A stretch of 45,137 bases of DNA from NCBI GenBank assembly GCA_019236735.1, contig JAFAIM010000006.1, forward strand, positions 1 through 45,137. Direction: 5' to 3'. The position numbers and the translations under genes are program-made. Below, piece after piece: positions 1-8,372 of this stretch; position 1 is the stretch's first letter; every line of letters starts with the position of its first letter. The notes under the pieces were generated by a model. It was not told the origin of the DNA. It was given only the letters and a program-made list of their open reading frames with translations, and searched no databases. Source of the stretch: Burkholderiaceae bacterium. Its GTDB lineage: Bacteria > Pseudomonadota > Gammaproteobacteria > Burkholderiales > Burkholderiaceae_F.

Positions 1-498
1 GTGGAGCGGCTGGACCTGGAGGAGACGGTCGCCAACCTGAACCGGTTGCTGGTTTCCCTGAACCGCAGCGCGGAGGCGTTCGACAGCGCCGGAATCTCTA
101 CCCGTGCGAAGGCGGCGCTCGGGCGGATCGAGGCGCTCCCACTCGGCGAGATCGGCCAGCAGGCGCAATCGTTGCTCGCCGAGCTGCGCGAAACGAACCG
201 CGCGCTGCAGCAGACGGTCGCCAGCCCCGCTTGGGCCAGTGCCTCGCAGGACCTGCAGAGCGCGGCGGCACAGGTGCGCAAACTGGCCGAGGACCCTGCG
301 ATACCCTCGCTGCTGGCCGGTGCGGACAGGGTCACTCGGCGGATCGACCGCCTGCTTGCGGCGCGTGGTGCCGAATTGGGCGATACGGTCGACAATCTGC
401 AGCAGACTAGCGAGAACCTCAGGCAACTGACGGACGTGCTCAGACGCAATCCATCCACGGTGCTGTTCTCGCGGCCTCCGCCGCCGCTTGAGAGGTAG
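1..498 (+). CDS. MCE-family lipid transport protein, C-terminal part (5' end outside window)
   Basis: The reading frame is open from the first base, so the displayed GTG is probably internal and the MCE domain lies upstream of the window. The visible 165 residues are Leu/Ala/Gln-rich and mostly helical by appearance, with repeated heptad-like spacing, and end in a Pro/Arg tail. This resembles the C-terminal helical part of MlaD/PqiB-like MCE proteins, the periplasmic substrate-binding components of phospholipid ABC transporters. The next gene, two bases downstream, is a DUF330-type auxiliary lipoprotein, a common partner of MCE proteins, and this supports the call. The helical region alone is low in diagnostic residues, so the family call depends mainly on context. 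Confidence 0.65.
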   Translation: MERLDLEETVANLNRLLVSLNRSAEAFDSAGISTRAKAALGRIEALPLGEIGQQAQSLLAELRETNRALQQTVASPAWASASQDLQSAAAQVRKLAEDPAIPSLLAGADRVTRRIDRLLAARGAELGDTVDNLQQTSENLRQLTDVLRRNPSTVLFSRPPPPLER

Positions 499-500
499 CG

Positions 501-1133
501 GTGCGGAGCTTTCGAGGGGTGTTCCGGCTGCTGCCAGCGCTTGCGCTGGCGTCGCTTGCGGCCTGCGGAACGACTGCCGAACCGCAGCAGCGTCAGGCCT
601 TCCTGGTCCAGCTGGATTCCGCGGCCGGCGGCGACAATTCGCAGCACAAGCTGATGCCCGCCGTTTCCGTCGCTCCGGTCGTCGTGGCCGCACCGTTTTC
701 CGGGCGCAATCTTGTCGTCCGCCAATCCGATTTCGGCTACGCGGTCGACCCCTACTCGGAATTCGCTGCCAACCCGGTATCGATGTGGACCGAAGCGCTG
801 CGCGCCTGGCTCGATGGGCACCGGCTTTTCGAGCGCGTGTTGCCGACCGGCAGCAGTGCCGACGCCTCGCTCACGCTCGAAACAACTTTGCTCGAGGCGG
901 TCATCGATCGGCGCAACGCACAGCCGCCGACCTCGCGCGTGACGATGCGCTTTCTGCTGATCGACAACAGCTCCTCGTATCGGGTCCTGCTCGATCGCAC
1001 GTTCACCCGCGCTGAGGCGATCCAGGGCAAGGGCGCCGAGAGCGAGGTGGCTGCGCTGTCGCTCGCTGCGGCTCACGTGATGCGCGATTTCGCAAATGCT
1101 CTGCCGGCGCCGGTGGATTCACCATCTCGATAG
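501..1133 (+). CDS. ABC-type transport auxiliary lipoprotein (PqiC/DUF330-like)
   Basis: This 210-residue protein starts with GTG two bases after the MCE gene stop. It has a lipoprotein signal: a basic N-terminus, a Leu/Ala stretch and a lipobox ending LAAC at about residue 22. The mature part contains a phrase like 'FLVQLDS' near the start and two alternating strand/helix halves, as in the ABC-transport auxiliary component family that partners MCE proteins (PqiC type). Such lipoproteins are anchored at the outer membrane and are thought to receive or dock the lipid-conducting MCE assembly. It is very likely co-transcribed with the preceding gene. The exact ABC system (Mla, Pqi or another) cannot be decided because the permease and ATPase genes are outside the window. 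Confidence 0.75.
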   Translation: MRSFRGVFRLLPALALASLAACGTTAEPQQRQAFLVQLDSAAGGDNSQHKLMPAVSVAPVVVAAPFSGRNLVVRQSDFGYAVDPYSEFAANPVSMWTEALRAWLDGHRLFERVLPTGSSADASLTLETTLLEAVIDRRNAQPPTSRVTMRFLLIDNSSSYRVLLDRTFTRAEAIQGKGAESEVAALSLAAAHVMRDFANALPAPVDSPSR

Positions 1134-1142
1134 GCACCCTCG

Positions 1143-2081
1143 ATGCAGCTTCTCGTGGATCTCGTCCAGCGCTACGGCCTCGGCCTCGTGTTCGCCACCG
1201 TGCTGGTCGAACAGATCGGACTTCCGGTCCCGTCGTATCCGATTCTGATCGTCACGGCTGCGCTTTCGGCCCAGAGCGCCTACCGTGTCCCGCAGGTGAT
1301 CGCGTTCGCGGTTCTCGCCTGCCTGCTGGCCGACTTCGGCTGGTATCGCGCCGGGGCGCGCTTCGGACGGCGGGTGTTGCGGCTGATGTGCCGCATCTCG
1401 CTGTCACCGGACACTTGCGTGCGCCAGACCGAGGACATCTATGCGCAGTGGGGTGCGCCCTCACTGATGATCGCGAAGTTCGTTCCCGGCTTCGGCGCCG
1501 TTGCGACCGCGATGGCAGGGGTCGTCGGCGTCAGCACGTCGCTGTTCGTCCTTTTCGATGCGATCGGCGCGACGATCTGGACGGGGGTGGCAGTGGCGAT
1601 CGGCTGGATCTTTCGCAACGCGGTCGGCGACATCCTGGACGTCCTCGAGTCCATGGGGCGCGCAGGCTTGGCGGCGATCGCCGGCGCCTTCGCCCTCTAC
1701 GTACTGGTCAAGTTCGTGCAACGCCAGCGCTTGCTGCGCCAGTTGCGCATGGCACGCGTATCCGTCGACGAATTGCACAAGATGCTGAAGAGCGAACCCA
1801 TACCCGTAGTGATCGACGTGCGGTCGGCGGTTAGCCGCGCAGGCGGGGGAATTCCCGGGTCGTTGTGGATCGAGCCGATGGCACCCGACGAAGAGCTGCG
1901 CAGCCTGCCGGCTGCCGAGGAGATCATCATCTATTGCGCGTGCCCGAACGAGGCTTCGGCAGCCGCCGTCGCCAAGCGGCTGATGAAAGCGGGGTTTTCT
2001 CGGGTGCGGCCGCTCAAAGGCGGCATCGACGCATGGGTGGCTTCGGGCTTGCCGCTGGAAACACCCGCGCCGCCACCCTGA
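1143..2081 (+). CDS. DedA-family membrane protein fused to a C-terminal rhodanese domain
   Basis: The 312-residue product has two parts. Residues 1-195 form a DedA/VTT-type membrane domain with several hydrophobic segments and the family-like phrase KFVPGFGAVATAMAG around residues 112-126. Residues about 207-307 form a rhodanese domain with the IDVRS strand and a YCACPNEAS loop that places the candidate catalytic cysteine at 265. DedA proteins are implicated in undecaprenyl-phosphate or lipid recycling and membrane homeostasis; rhodaneses carry sulfur on a cysteine. DedA-rhodanese fusions occur in other proteobacteria, so the architecture is known although its substrate is not. The gene follows the lipoprotein gene after 9 bases and may share its transcript. 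Confidence 0.85.
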   Translation: MQLLVDLVQRYGLGLVFATVLVEQIGLPVPSYPILIVTAALSAQSAYRVPQVIAFAVLACLLADFGWYRAGARFGRRVLRLMCRISLSPDTCVRQTEDIYAQWGAPSLMIAKFVPGFGAVATAMAGVVGVSTSLFVLFDAIGATIWTGVAVAIGWIFRNAVGDILDVLESMGRAGLAAIAGAFALYVLVKFVQRQRLLRQLRMARVSVDELHKMLKSEPIPVVIDVRSAVSRAGGGIPGSLWIEPMAPDEELRSLPAAEEIIIYCACPNEASAAAVAKRLMKAGFSRVRPLKGGIDAWVASGLPLETPAPPP

Positions 2082-2114
2082 CGCCAAGGTCAGGCGCAGC
2101 GTTGCAGCGTTGTT

Positions 2115-2462
2115 TCAGCGCCCTTTGCTGATCAAATCCCAGACCGTCTGCGGGGTCGGGTGGACCTTGGTCTCGTAGTGATCCTTCAGGCCCGCCAGAT
2201 CGAGGGCCACCTCGATTGGGAAGCCGTGGCGGCTTCCGCGGCGGTCGAGCAGTAGCTCGTCCATGTACGCCAGGCAGGCCTTGTGATCGGGCCACACGAG
2301 CGCCAGGTGGTTGGCGATTCTCGGGTACTGCGTCGGCAATGCGGTAGGCCTTACCCCGGCGGGCAGCTGCGCCAGCCAACGAATCGTTTCCGGCTGAAGC
2401 GTAGCTGGGGGCTGCGAACGACGCTGTACGACCATTTCCTCTGCCGTAATTGCTACGAGCAT
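2115..2462 (-). CDS. Conserved-looking hypothetical protein, 115 aa
   Basis: I do not recognise this family. The frame is open further upstream, but I chose the ATG at 2462 because AAGGAGG sits about eight bases before it on the coding strand. The product starts MLVAITAEEMVV, has no signal peptide or membrane segment, and has an acidic/Leu-rich middle (YMDELLLDRRG) and a C-terminus ending WDLISKGR. Composition and codon use match the neighbours, which argues for a real gene. It converges with the DedA-rhodanese gene (34 bases apart) and lies 207 bases downstream of the indolepyruvate oxidoreductase on the same strand. No function is assigned. Confidence 0.6.
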   Translation of the reverse strand: MLVAITAEEMVVQRRSQPPATLQPETIRWLAQLPAGVRPTALPTQYPRIANHLALVWPDHKACLAYMDELLLDRRGSRHGFPIEVALDLAGLKDHYETKVHPTPQTVWDLISKGR

Positions 2463-2669
2463 GCTAAACCCCTCCTTTGCCGAAACCCAGCGTCCCGTCG
2501 CCCCCAAGCCCATGAACGCTGTATGGGGGATTGTGACATCCGTTCGACTCTCCCGCAATGATGGGGTGCCCTCCCAGGATTAGGGGTCATATCAGACTCG
2601 CCACAAACCCGCCCGCCGGCCGGCTGTGTCGCCAGAAGGCAAGTGCGCAGCGCAGCAATTTTCGCGGGA

Positions 2670-5600
2670 TCAGGCGGCGCGCGGTCGGATCGGAATGACC
2701 CGTCCCTGGCCGTGACCGCGCAGCTGCTCGAGCAGTTGCTCGCGCTGCTGGCGCGCGGTCCCGATGTTGGCTGCCTTAACGTGGCCGAAGCCGCGGATGT
2801 GCTCCGGCAACCACGCCAGTTCGACCGCCAGCGCTTGGTTGCGGGCGTCCAGGCGCGGGAGCACCTCGTCGATCATCGCCTCGTACTCGCGGATCAGTGC
2901 GCGCTCGGTACGGCGCTCGCGCGTGTAGCCGAACGGATCGAATATCGTGCCGCGCAGGAACTTGAAGCGAGCCAGCCGAGCAAAAGCCTTGCCGACCCAT
3001 GGGCCGAAGCGGCGCTTGCGTGGAACGCCGGAGCGCGGGTCGCGACGGGCGATCAGAGGAGGCGCCAGGTAGTAGTTCAGCTGATAGGGGCCTTCGAACT
3101 GCTCCGCCAGCTTGCGGTGGAAATCCGGGTTCGCATGCAGGCGGGCCACCTCGTATTCGTCCTTGTATGCGAGCAGCTTGAAATAGAAGCGCGCCACCGC
3201 TTCGGTGAGCTGAGTAGCCCCGTTCAGCCGCTCGGATTCGACACGGCGCACGCGCTCGACCAGTTCGGCATATCGCCGGGCGTATGCGGCACTCTGGTAG
3301 TCGGTCAGGAATTCCACGCGGCGCGCCGTCAGTTCCGCCAGCGACCCTGAACCCCGCTTGAATTCGATCACTTGCGCCGGGAACACCGCTCTGCGCACCG
3401 GCTCGGGATCGAACGCGGCAGCCCGTCCCCACTCAAAAGCGCGCTGGTTGGCAGCGACTGCCGTGCCGTTCAGCTCGATCGCGCGCACCAGGCTTTCCCG
3501 GCGCACCGGCAGCCAGCCGCGCTGCCAGGCGTAGCCGAGCAGAAATGGGTTCGTATAGATCGCGTCGCCAATCAACGCGGTCGCAAACAAATTCGCGTCG
3601 ATCGCCACGAAGTCCGCATCCTGGCCGATCGCCGCGCGAATGCTTTGCTCCAATTCGCTGCTATGGCTGTGCCAGTCGGGGTTTCGCACGAATTCGGCGG
3701 TCGGCGAATCGGCGGTGTTGATCAGCGCGCGTGTCCGGCCGGATCGGATCTTGGAGAGCGCTTCCTGACCAGCGCTGACGATCAGGTCGCACCCGAGCAG
3801 CAGGTCCGCCTCGCCGGTGGCGATGCGCGTTGCGTACAGATCGCCGGGCGTTTGCGCCAGCCGCACGTGCGAGTAGACGGCGCCACCTTTCTGCGCCAAC
3901 CCGGCCATATCGAGCACCGACACTCCCCGACCTTCCAGGTGGGCAGCCGTGCCGATCAGCTGGCCGATCGTGACGACACCGGTGCCGCCGACGCCGGTGA
4001 TCACGATTCCGTACGACCGGCCGGACGGAAGCGGCGCAACGTCCGGTTCCGGCACCTCGATTGCGGGCGCCTGCGGGGCACGCGGCTTGCGCAGCGCGCC
4101 GCCCTCGATCGTCACGAAGCTCGGGCAGAACCCGTTCAGGCACGAGAAGTCCTTGTTGCACGAGGATTGGTTGATGCGGCGTTTGCGGCCGAACTCGGTG
4201 TCGACCGGTTCGACCGCGAGACAGTTGGACTGCACGCTGCAATCGCCGCAGCCTTCGCACACCAGCTCATTGATCACGACGCGACGCGGCGGGTCGGCAA
4301 GGGTGCCGCGTTTGCGCCGCCGGCGCTTCTCGTTGGCGCAGGTCTGGTCGTACACCAGCACCGATACGCCGGCGTATTCGCGCAGCTCGCGCTGCACCTC
4401 GTCGAGCTGCTCGCGTGGGCGGATCGTGACCCCCGGAGCGAACGGTGCGCGCGCCCCGTATTTCTCCGGCTCGTCGGTGACCACGATGATGCGTTGGACC
4501 CCTTCGGCCGCCATCTGCTGCGTGAGCTGCGGAACGTCCAGCTGACCGTCGACATGCTGGCCGCCGGTCATCGCGACGGCGTCGTTGTACAGAATCTTGT
4601 AGGTGATCGGCACCCGGGCGGCAACCGCGGCGCGAACCGCGAGGAGGCCCGAGTGGAAATAGGTGCCGTCGCCAAGGTTTGCGAAAACGTGACGCTCGTC
4701 GGTGAAGGGTGCCTGCCCGATCCAGGGAACGCCTTCCCCACCCATCTGCGTGAACGTGGCGGTGTCGCGGTCCATCCAGACGACCATGTAGTGGCAACCG
4801 ATACCGGCCACTGCGCGCGAGCCCTCGGGAACGCGGGTGGACGTGTTGTGCGGGCAGCCCGGGCAGAAGTACGGCAGCCGTTGCGGCGTGACCTGAACCT
4901 GCAGCGTGGCGCGCTCAGAGGCGGCAATCACCGCCAACCGCGCCTGAATCGAGGCCCGAACGTCCGGCGGCAGCTCCAGCTTCGAAATGCGCGCCGCGAT
5001 CGCTTTGGCCACGATCGCAGGCGAGAGCTCGTCGGCCGCCGGCAGGATCCAGTTGCTCTGCGGCACCGACCATTCGCCGCCGTCCTTCTCGTCGAACTTG
5101 CCGATCACGCGCGGCACGTGCTTGCCCGCGGCGATCCACTGGAAAAGCTCCTCCTTCAGCTGATACTCGATCACCTGGCGCTTTTCTTCGACCACCAGGA
5201 TCTCGGTCAACCCTTCGGCAAAGTCCCGGATGCTGTGCGCTTCCAGCGGCCACACCATCGCACACTTGAAGAGGCGAATTCCCACTCGCCGGCACGCCGC
5301 TTCGTCGAGCCCGAGATCGACCAACGCCTGGCGCGTATCCAGGTAGGCCTTGCCACTCGCGACGATTCCGAAGCGCGCCTGCGGCGAATCGATTTCGGTG
5401 CGATTGAGGCGGTTGACGCGGCAGTAGGCGAGGGCGGCGTACAGCTTGTAATCGAGCAGCCGCGCCTCCTGCGCGAGCGGCGCGTCCGGCCACCGGATGT
5501 TCAGCCCTCCTGGCGGCATCGTGAAGTCATCGGGCAGCACGATGTTGACCCGGTCGGGGTCGACGATCACGGAGCTGGATGCCTCGACCACCTCTGTCAC

Positions 5601-6233
5601 GCACTTGAAACCGACCCACACTCCTGCGTAGCGGCTCATCGCGTACCCGTGCAGGCCCAGGTCGAGGTACTCCTGGATCGAAGCCGGGAACAGGACCGGA
5701 ATCAAACACGCTTTCAGGATGTGGTCGGACTGGTGTGCCAGCGTCGAGCTCTTGGCGCCGTGGTCGTCGCCTGCCGCAACCAGCACTCCGCCCTTGGGGC
5801 TGGTGCCGGCGGAGTTCGCGTGCTTGAACACGTCGCCGCAACGATCGACCCCGGGGCCTTTGCCGTACCACATCGCGAATACGCCGTCGTACTTCGCGCC
5901 GGGAAACAAGTTGACCTGCTGCGTTCCCCACACCGCAGTGGCCGCGAGGTCCTCGTTGACCCCGGGCGAAAAGCGCACGTGGTGCCGTTCCAAATGTGCT
6001 TGCGCTCGCATCGCGGTCATGTCGACGCCGCCGAGTGGGGAGCCGCGATATCCGGTCAGGAAACCGGCCGTGTTCAGGCCGTTCGCCAGATCGCGGCTAC
6101 GCTGCAGCATCAGCAGGCGCACGAGCGCCTGCGTTCCACTGAGATAGACCAGCCCGCGCTCGCGCGTCCAGCGATCTTCGAGGCTCGCCTGTTCCAGTGC
6201 CTGGCGCAGGTTTTCGTCCAGCGGTGCGTTCAT
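2670..6233 (-). CDS. Indolepyruvate:ferredoxin oxidoreductase, fused single-chain type
   Basis: This enzyme oxidatively decarboxylates aryl-pyruvates (indolepyruvate and relatives) to aryl-acetyl-CoA, using thiamine diphosphate and iron-sulfur clusters and reducing ferredoxin. The 1187-residue chain fuses alpha, beta and gamma parts. An N-terminal pyrimidine-type TPP domain is followed by a TPP-binding segment with GDGTYFHSG (about residue 522) and YNDAVAMTGGQH (about 551). Next comes a Cys-rich ferredoxin-like segment starting CEGCGDCS (about 658) with SSCNKDFSCLNGFCPSF after it, then a gamma domain starting ITGVGGTGVVTIGQLIG (about 742). I chose the ATG at 6233, with AGGG seven bases upstream; the frame is open further, and an ATG five codons earlier is possible. 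The length fits the fused proteobacterial enzymes. It is divergent from the GNAT gene and stands alone. Confidence 0.93.
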   Translation of the reverse strand: MNAPLDENLRQALEQASLEDRWTRERGLVYLSGTQALVRLLMLQRSRDLANGLNTAGFLTGYRGSPLGGVDMTAMRAQAHLERHHVRFSPGVNEDLAATAVWGTQQVNLFPGAKYDGVFAMWYGKGPGVDRCGDVFKHANSAGTSPKGGVLVAAGDDHGAKSSTLAHQSDHILKACLIPVLFPASIQEYLDLGLHGYAMSRYAGVWVGFKCVTEVVEASSSVIVDPDRVNIVLPDDFTMPPGGLNIRWPDAPLAQEARLLDYKLYAALAYCRVNRLNRTEIDSPQARFGIVASGKAYLDTRQALVDLGLDEAACRRVGIRLFKCAMVWPLEAHSIRDFAEGLTEILVVEEKRQVIEYQLKEELFQWIAAGKHVPRVIGKFDEKDGGEWSVPQSNWILPAADELSPAIVAKAIAARISKLELPPDVRASIQARLAVIAASERATLQVQVTPQRLPYFCPGCPHNTSTRVPEGSRAVAGIGCHYMVVWMDRDTATFTQMGGEGVPWIGQAPFTDERHVFANLGDGTYFHSGLLAVRAAVAARVPITYKILYNDAVAMTGGQHVDGQLDVPQLTQQMAAEGVQRIIVVTDEPEKYGARAPFAPGVTIRPREQLDEVQRELREYAGVSVLVYDQTCANEKRRRRKRGTLADPPRRVVINELVCEGCGDCSVQSNCLAVEPVDTEFGRKRRINQSSCNKDFSCLNGFCPSFVTIEGGALRKPRAPQAPAIEVPEPDVAPLPSGRSYGIVITGVGGTGVVTIGQLIGTAAHLEGRGVSVLDMAGLAQKGGAVYSHVRLAQTPGDLYATRIATGEADLLLGCDLIVSAGQEALSKIRSGRTRALINTADSPTAEFVRNPDWHSHSSELEQSIRAAIGQDADFVAIDANLFATALIGDAIYTNPFLLGYAWQRGWLPVRRESLVRAIELNGTAVAANQRAFEWGRAAAFDPEPVRRAVFPAQVIEFKRGSGSLAELTARRVEFLTDYQSAAYARRYAELVERVRRVESERLNGATQLTEAVARFYFKLLAYKDEYEVARLHANPDFHRKLAEQFEGPYQLNYYLAPPLIARRDPRSGVPRKRRFGPWVGKAFARLARFKFLRGTIFDPFGYTRERRTERALIREYEAMIDEVLPRLDARNQALAVELAWLPEHIRGFGHVKAANIGTARQQREQLLEQLRGHGQGRVIPIRPRAA

Positions 6234-6335
6234 CGATCGGCCCTGCATCCCGAATGCGGGTGCGCAGAATACTCTGGTTCGAGGTTCCGGTAGAGTCGCG
6301 CAGAAGCCTGCGGCCGGCCACGGGGGAGACAATCG

Positions 6336-6815
6336 ATGCGATTGCGAAATGACGCCGTCAGGATCCACGAAGACGACCTTTCCGGCGAGCAGATCCGCGC
6401 TTTGCTCCGCGTGCACCTGGAGGGCATGCACGCGAATTCACCTCCGGGAACCGTGTTCGCGTTAGATCTGACAGGCCTGAAGGCTCCCGGCGTGACCGTG
6501 TGGAGTGCGTGGGCGGGCGACGCGATCGCTGGAATGGCGGCGCTGAAGGAGCTCAACGGCGGCCGTTGCGGTGAGCTCAAATCCATGCGAACGCACCCGG
6601 ATTTCCTGAGACGCGGGGTCGCGTCCATCCTGCTGGCGCACGTGATCGAAGTTGCGCGTTCGCGCGGAATGACGCGGCTCAGCCTGGAGACCGGAACCGG
6701 GCCGGCGTTTCACGCTGCGCTGACGCTGTACCGTCGCCGCGGTTTCGTCGACGGCGAGCCGTTCGCGGATTACCGCTCGGGCGAGTTCAACCAGTACCTG
6801 CACCTGGCGCTGTGA
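6336..6815 (+). CDS. GNAT-family N-acetyltransferase
   Basis: This 159-residue protein has the GNAT fold signature. A strand with CGELKSMRTHPDFLRRGVASILL (residues about 79-101) carries the R/Q-x-x-G-x-A acetyl-CoA pyrophosphate loop, here RRGVAS. It is followed by a SLETGTGPAFHAALTLYRRRGF segment typical of motif B. The substrate cannot be read from the sequence. It is divergent from the indolepyruvate oxidoreductase; the 102-base gap must hold both promoters. Downstream, the Phd-like antitoxin follows after about 100 bases. Confidence 0.85.
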   Translation: MRLRNDAVRIHEDDLSGEQIRALLRVHLEGMHANSPPGTVFALDLTGLKAPGVTVWSAWAGDAIAGMAALKELNGGRCGELKSMRTHPDFLRRGVASILLAHVIEVARSRGMTRLSLETGTGPAFHAALTLYRRRGFVDGEPFADYRSGEFNQYLHLAL

Positions 6816-6866
6816 ATGGTTCGAAAGATGAAAAAAAAGCCGCAGGCGACCCCGGGGACCGATGGC

Positions 6867-6904
6867 TTGACGCAAGCCAGGTCTATGTAGTAACGTTGCT
6901 ACAT
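6867..6904 (+). promoter_or_regulatory. Putative promoter and palindromic operator of the phd/vapC pair
   Basis: The 20-mer at 6885-6904, ATGTAGTAACGTTGCTACAT, is a palindrome with one mismatched pair. A TTGACG at 6867-6872 could serve as a -35 element with a poor -10 overlapping the palindrome. Phd/YefM-type antitoxins repress their own operons by binding such palindromes, so this is a likely autoregulatory operator. The promoter assignment is weaker than the palindrome itself. Confidence 0.55.
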
Positions 6905-6919
6905 GGTAGGAAATCCCTG

Positions 6920-7168
6920 ATGGCAAAGACACTGACCAGCCGCCAATTCAATCAGGACACCGGGGCAGCCAAGAGGCTGGCCAGGAAGGGCCCGGTCGTC
7001 ATTACCGACCGCGGGCGGCCTGCGCACGTGCTGCTGACATTCGAGCACTACCAGAGGCTACGAGGCGGAGAGGCGAGCATCGTCGATCTGCTGTCCATGC
7101 CCGGCGCCGACTTCGAGTTCGAACCCGCCCGGGCAGACAGCTTGCGCGGCAGCGTCGACCTGGTTTGA
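6920..7168 (+). CDS. Type II antitoxin, Phd/YefM family
   Basis: The 82-residue product begins MAKTLTSRQFNQDTGAAKRLA, a typical Phd/YefM DNA-binding N-terminus (S-x-x-x-x-N-x-x-x-A-K arrangement), followed by GPVVITDRGRPAHVLLTFEHYQRL. The acidic C-terminal tail would wrap around and neutralise the VapC toxin encoded next. I chose the ATG at 6920 rather than a GTG at 6812, because the latter would put the palindromic operator inside the gene and add a non-conserved tail. The stop overlaps the vapC start by one base (TGATG), giving translational coupling. Confidence 0.85.
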   Translation: MAKTLTSRQFNQDTGAAKRLARKGPVVITDRGRPAHVLLTFEHYQRLRGGEASIVDLLSMPGADFEFEPARADSLRGSVDLV

Positions 7169-7590
7169 TGTTCGTTCTCGATACCAACGTCATCTCGGAG
7201 CTGCGCAAGGCGAAGGCGGGAAGGGCGGATGCCAACGTCGTCGCATGGGCCGCAGGCGTGTCGCCGGACACGATGTTCGTTTCGGCGATCACGGTCTATG
7301 AACTGGAGCTCGGCGTGCTCCAGCACGAGCGGCGCGACTCCGCGCAGGGGGCCGCATTGCGTGCCTGGCTCGATCGTCAGGTTCTGCCCGCGTTCGATGG
7401 CCGCATCCTCGCGGTCGATGCAGCGGTCGCGCGCCGCAGCGCTCGCCTGCACGTGCCGGATCCCTGCTCCGACCGCGACGCCCTGATTGCGGCGACGGCG
7501 CTGGTGCACGGCATGACGGTCGTCACCCGAAATGTGGGCGATTTCGAGCGGACGAGCGTCGCGACGCTCAATCCGTGGGCGCCGCAGTAG
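7168..7590 (+). CDS. vapC: Type II toxin, VapC-like PIN-domain ribonuclease
   Basis: The 140-residue PIN domain carries the expected acidic active-site residues: D5 in FVLDTNV, E45 in VYELELG, D104 in SDRDALIAATA and D125 in NVGDF. They would coordinate Mg2+/Mn2+ for RNA cleavage, often of tRNA or rRNA. It starts at ATG 7168, overlapping the antitoxin stop by one base. The pairing of VapC with a Phd-type rather than VapB-type antitoxin is common. No key residue is missing, so the toxin is probably active. Confidence 0.9.
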   Translation: MFVLDTNVISELRKAKAGRADANVVAWAAGVSPDTMFVSAITVYELELGVLQHERRDSAQGAALRAWLDRQVLPAFDGRILAVDAAVARRSARLHVPDPCSDRDALIAATALVHGMTVVTRNVGDFERTSVATLNPWAPQ

Positions 7591-7938
7591 TCAAGGGGCG
7601 GACCGCGCCGAAGCGCCCGGTCTGCGATGCCAGCAGATCGGCGAGAAGGGACGCAGGGATCACTCGAGCGGGGCTTACAACACACGATTCTCGTGGCAGA
7701 CGGTTCGCACCATCGCTTCGGCGAGAGCAGCCACGATGGCGGAGCGCACTGAGTCTTGCATCCCCGCGCAGCAATTGGTCGGCAGTCTCGACTAGGTGTC
7801 TTCCACGCGCCAATTACGGGATTTACCGCAGCAATTTGCGCTCCGGCGCCATTAGAGTCAGAGGTGCCGCTATCGCGTCGATCGCGGAAGGCACACACGT
7901 CCACCCGCGGTTGCGATCCGTGGGTCAGTGAAGTCGGC
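7591..7938. other. Gene-free 348-bp stretch
   Basis: I see no convincing gene here. Open frames on both strands lack a ribosome binding site, have Arg/Ser-rich shadow-like composition and match no family I know. The stretch lies between vapC and the 3' end of the GFA gene, which converge on it. No clear terminator or repeat is visible. It may hold decayed sequence. Confidence 0.5.
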
Positions 7939-8364
7939 TCAGTCGCCGGCGTGCGCTCGCGACTGAGCGAACTGTGGCCTCCCGTCGCCCGGCCGATCCC
8001 AGCTTGCCGCGTCCTCCATCCAGGTGTGCGCAACGGGAGCGACGCGAGAGGGGTCGTCGAGGCTGCCGATCGTCACATCGACCTCGTGCGGCGAGTCGTC
8101 GTGGCGGTACGTCAGCGGCGTGCCGCAGCTGGCGCAGAAGCTGCGCACCACCGGAGGCGATGAGCGAAACGTTGCCGGCGCGCCGCGCGTGAAAGCGAAC
8201 TGTGCCGTCGGCGCGGTGAACCACGCGACCGCGTGCGCGCCTGCGGCGCGTCGGCACGACGTGCAGTGGCAGATCGACGGGGGCCTGATTGGCGCGCCGC
8301 TGCGATACGCGACGGCTCCACACAGGCAGCCACCGGTTAAGACGGAATCGGTGGGTTCGGACAT
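7939..8364 (-). CDS. GFA-family (CENP-V/glutathione-dependent formaldehyde-activating-like) zinc protein
   Basis: This 141-residue protein has the complete cysteine pattern of the GFA fold: GGCLCGAVAY (C13, C15), CHCTSCRR (C32, C34, C37) and FCASCGTPL (C77, C80). The cysteines bind zinc. Family members are annotated as formaldehyde-activating after one founder, but most have unknown substrates. Its start lies 8 bases after the gspF stop on the same strand, so it may be the last gene of the type II secretion transcript, though a functional link is not expected. Confidence 0.85.
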   Translation of the reverse strand: MSEPTDSVLTGGCLCGAVAYRSGAPIRPPSICHCTSCRRAAGAHAVAWFTAPTAQFAFTRGAPATFRSSPPVVRSFCASCGTPLTYRHDDSPHEVDVTIGSLDDPSRVAPVAHTWMEDAASWDRPGDGRPQFAQSRAHAGD

Positions 8365-8372
8365 TTCGGAAA

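Noticed and set aside
3372-6293. 973-codon open frame on the plus strand opposite the indolepyruvate oxidoreductase
   Set aside because: It is antisense to a well-supported gene, with typical shadow composition and no ribosome binding site or domain.
7575-7931. 118-codon plus-strand frame after vapC
   Set aside because: Arg/Ser-rich, starts inside vapC, no Shine-Dalgarno and no known motif.
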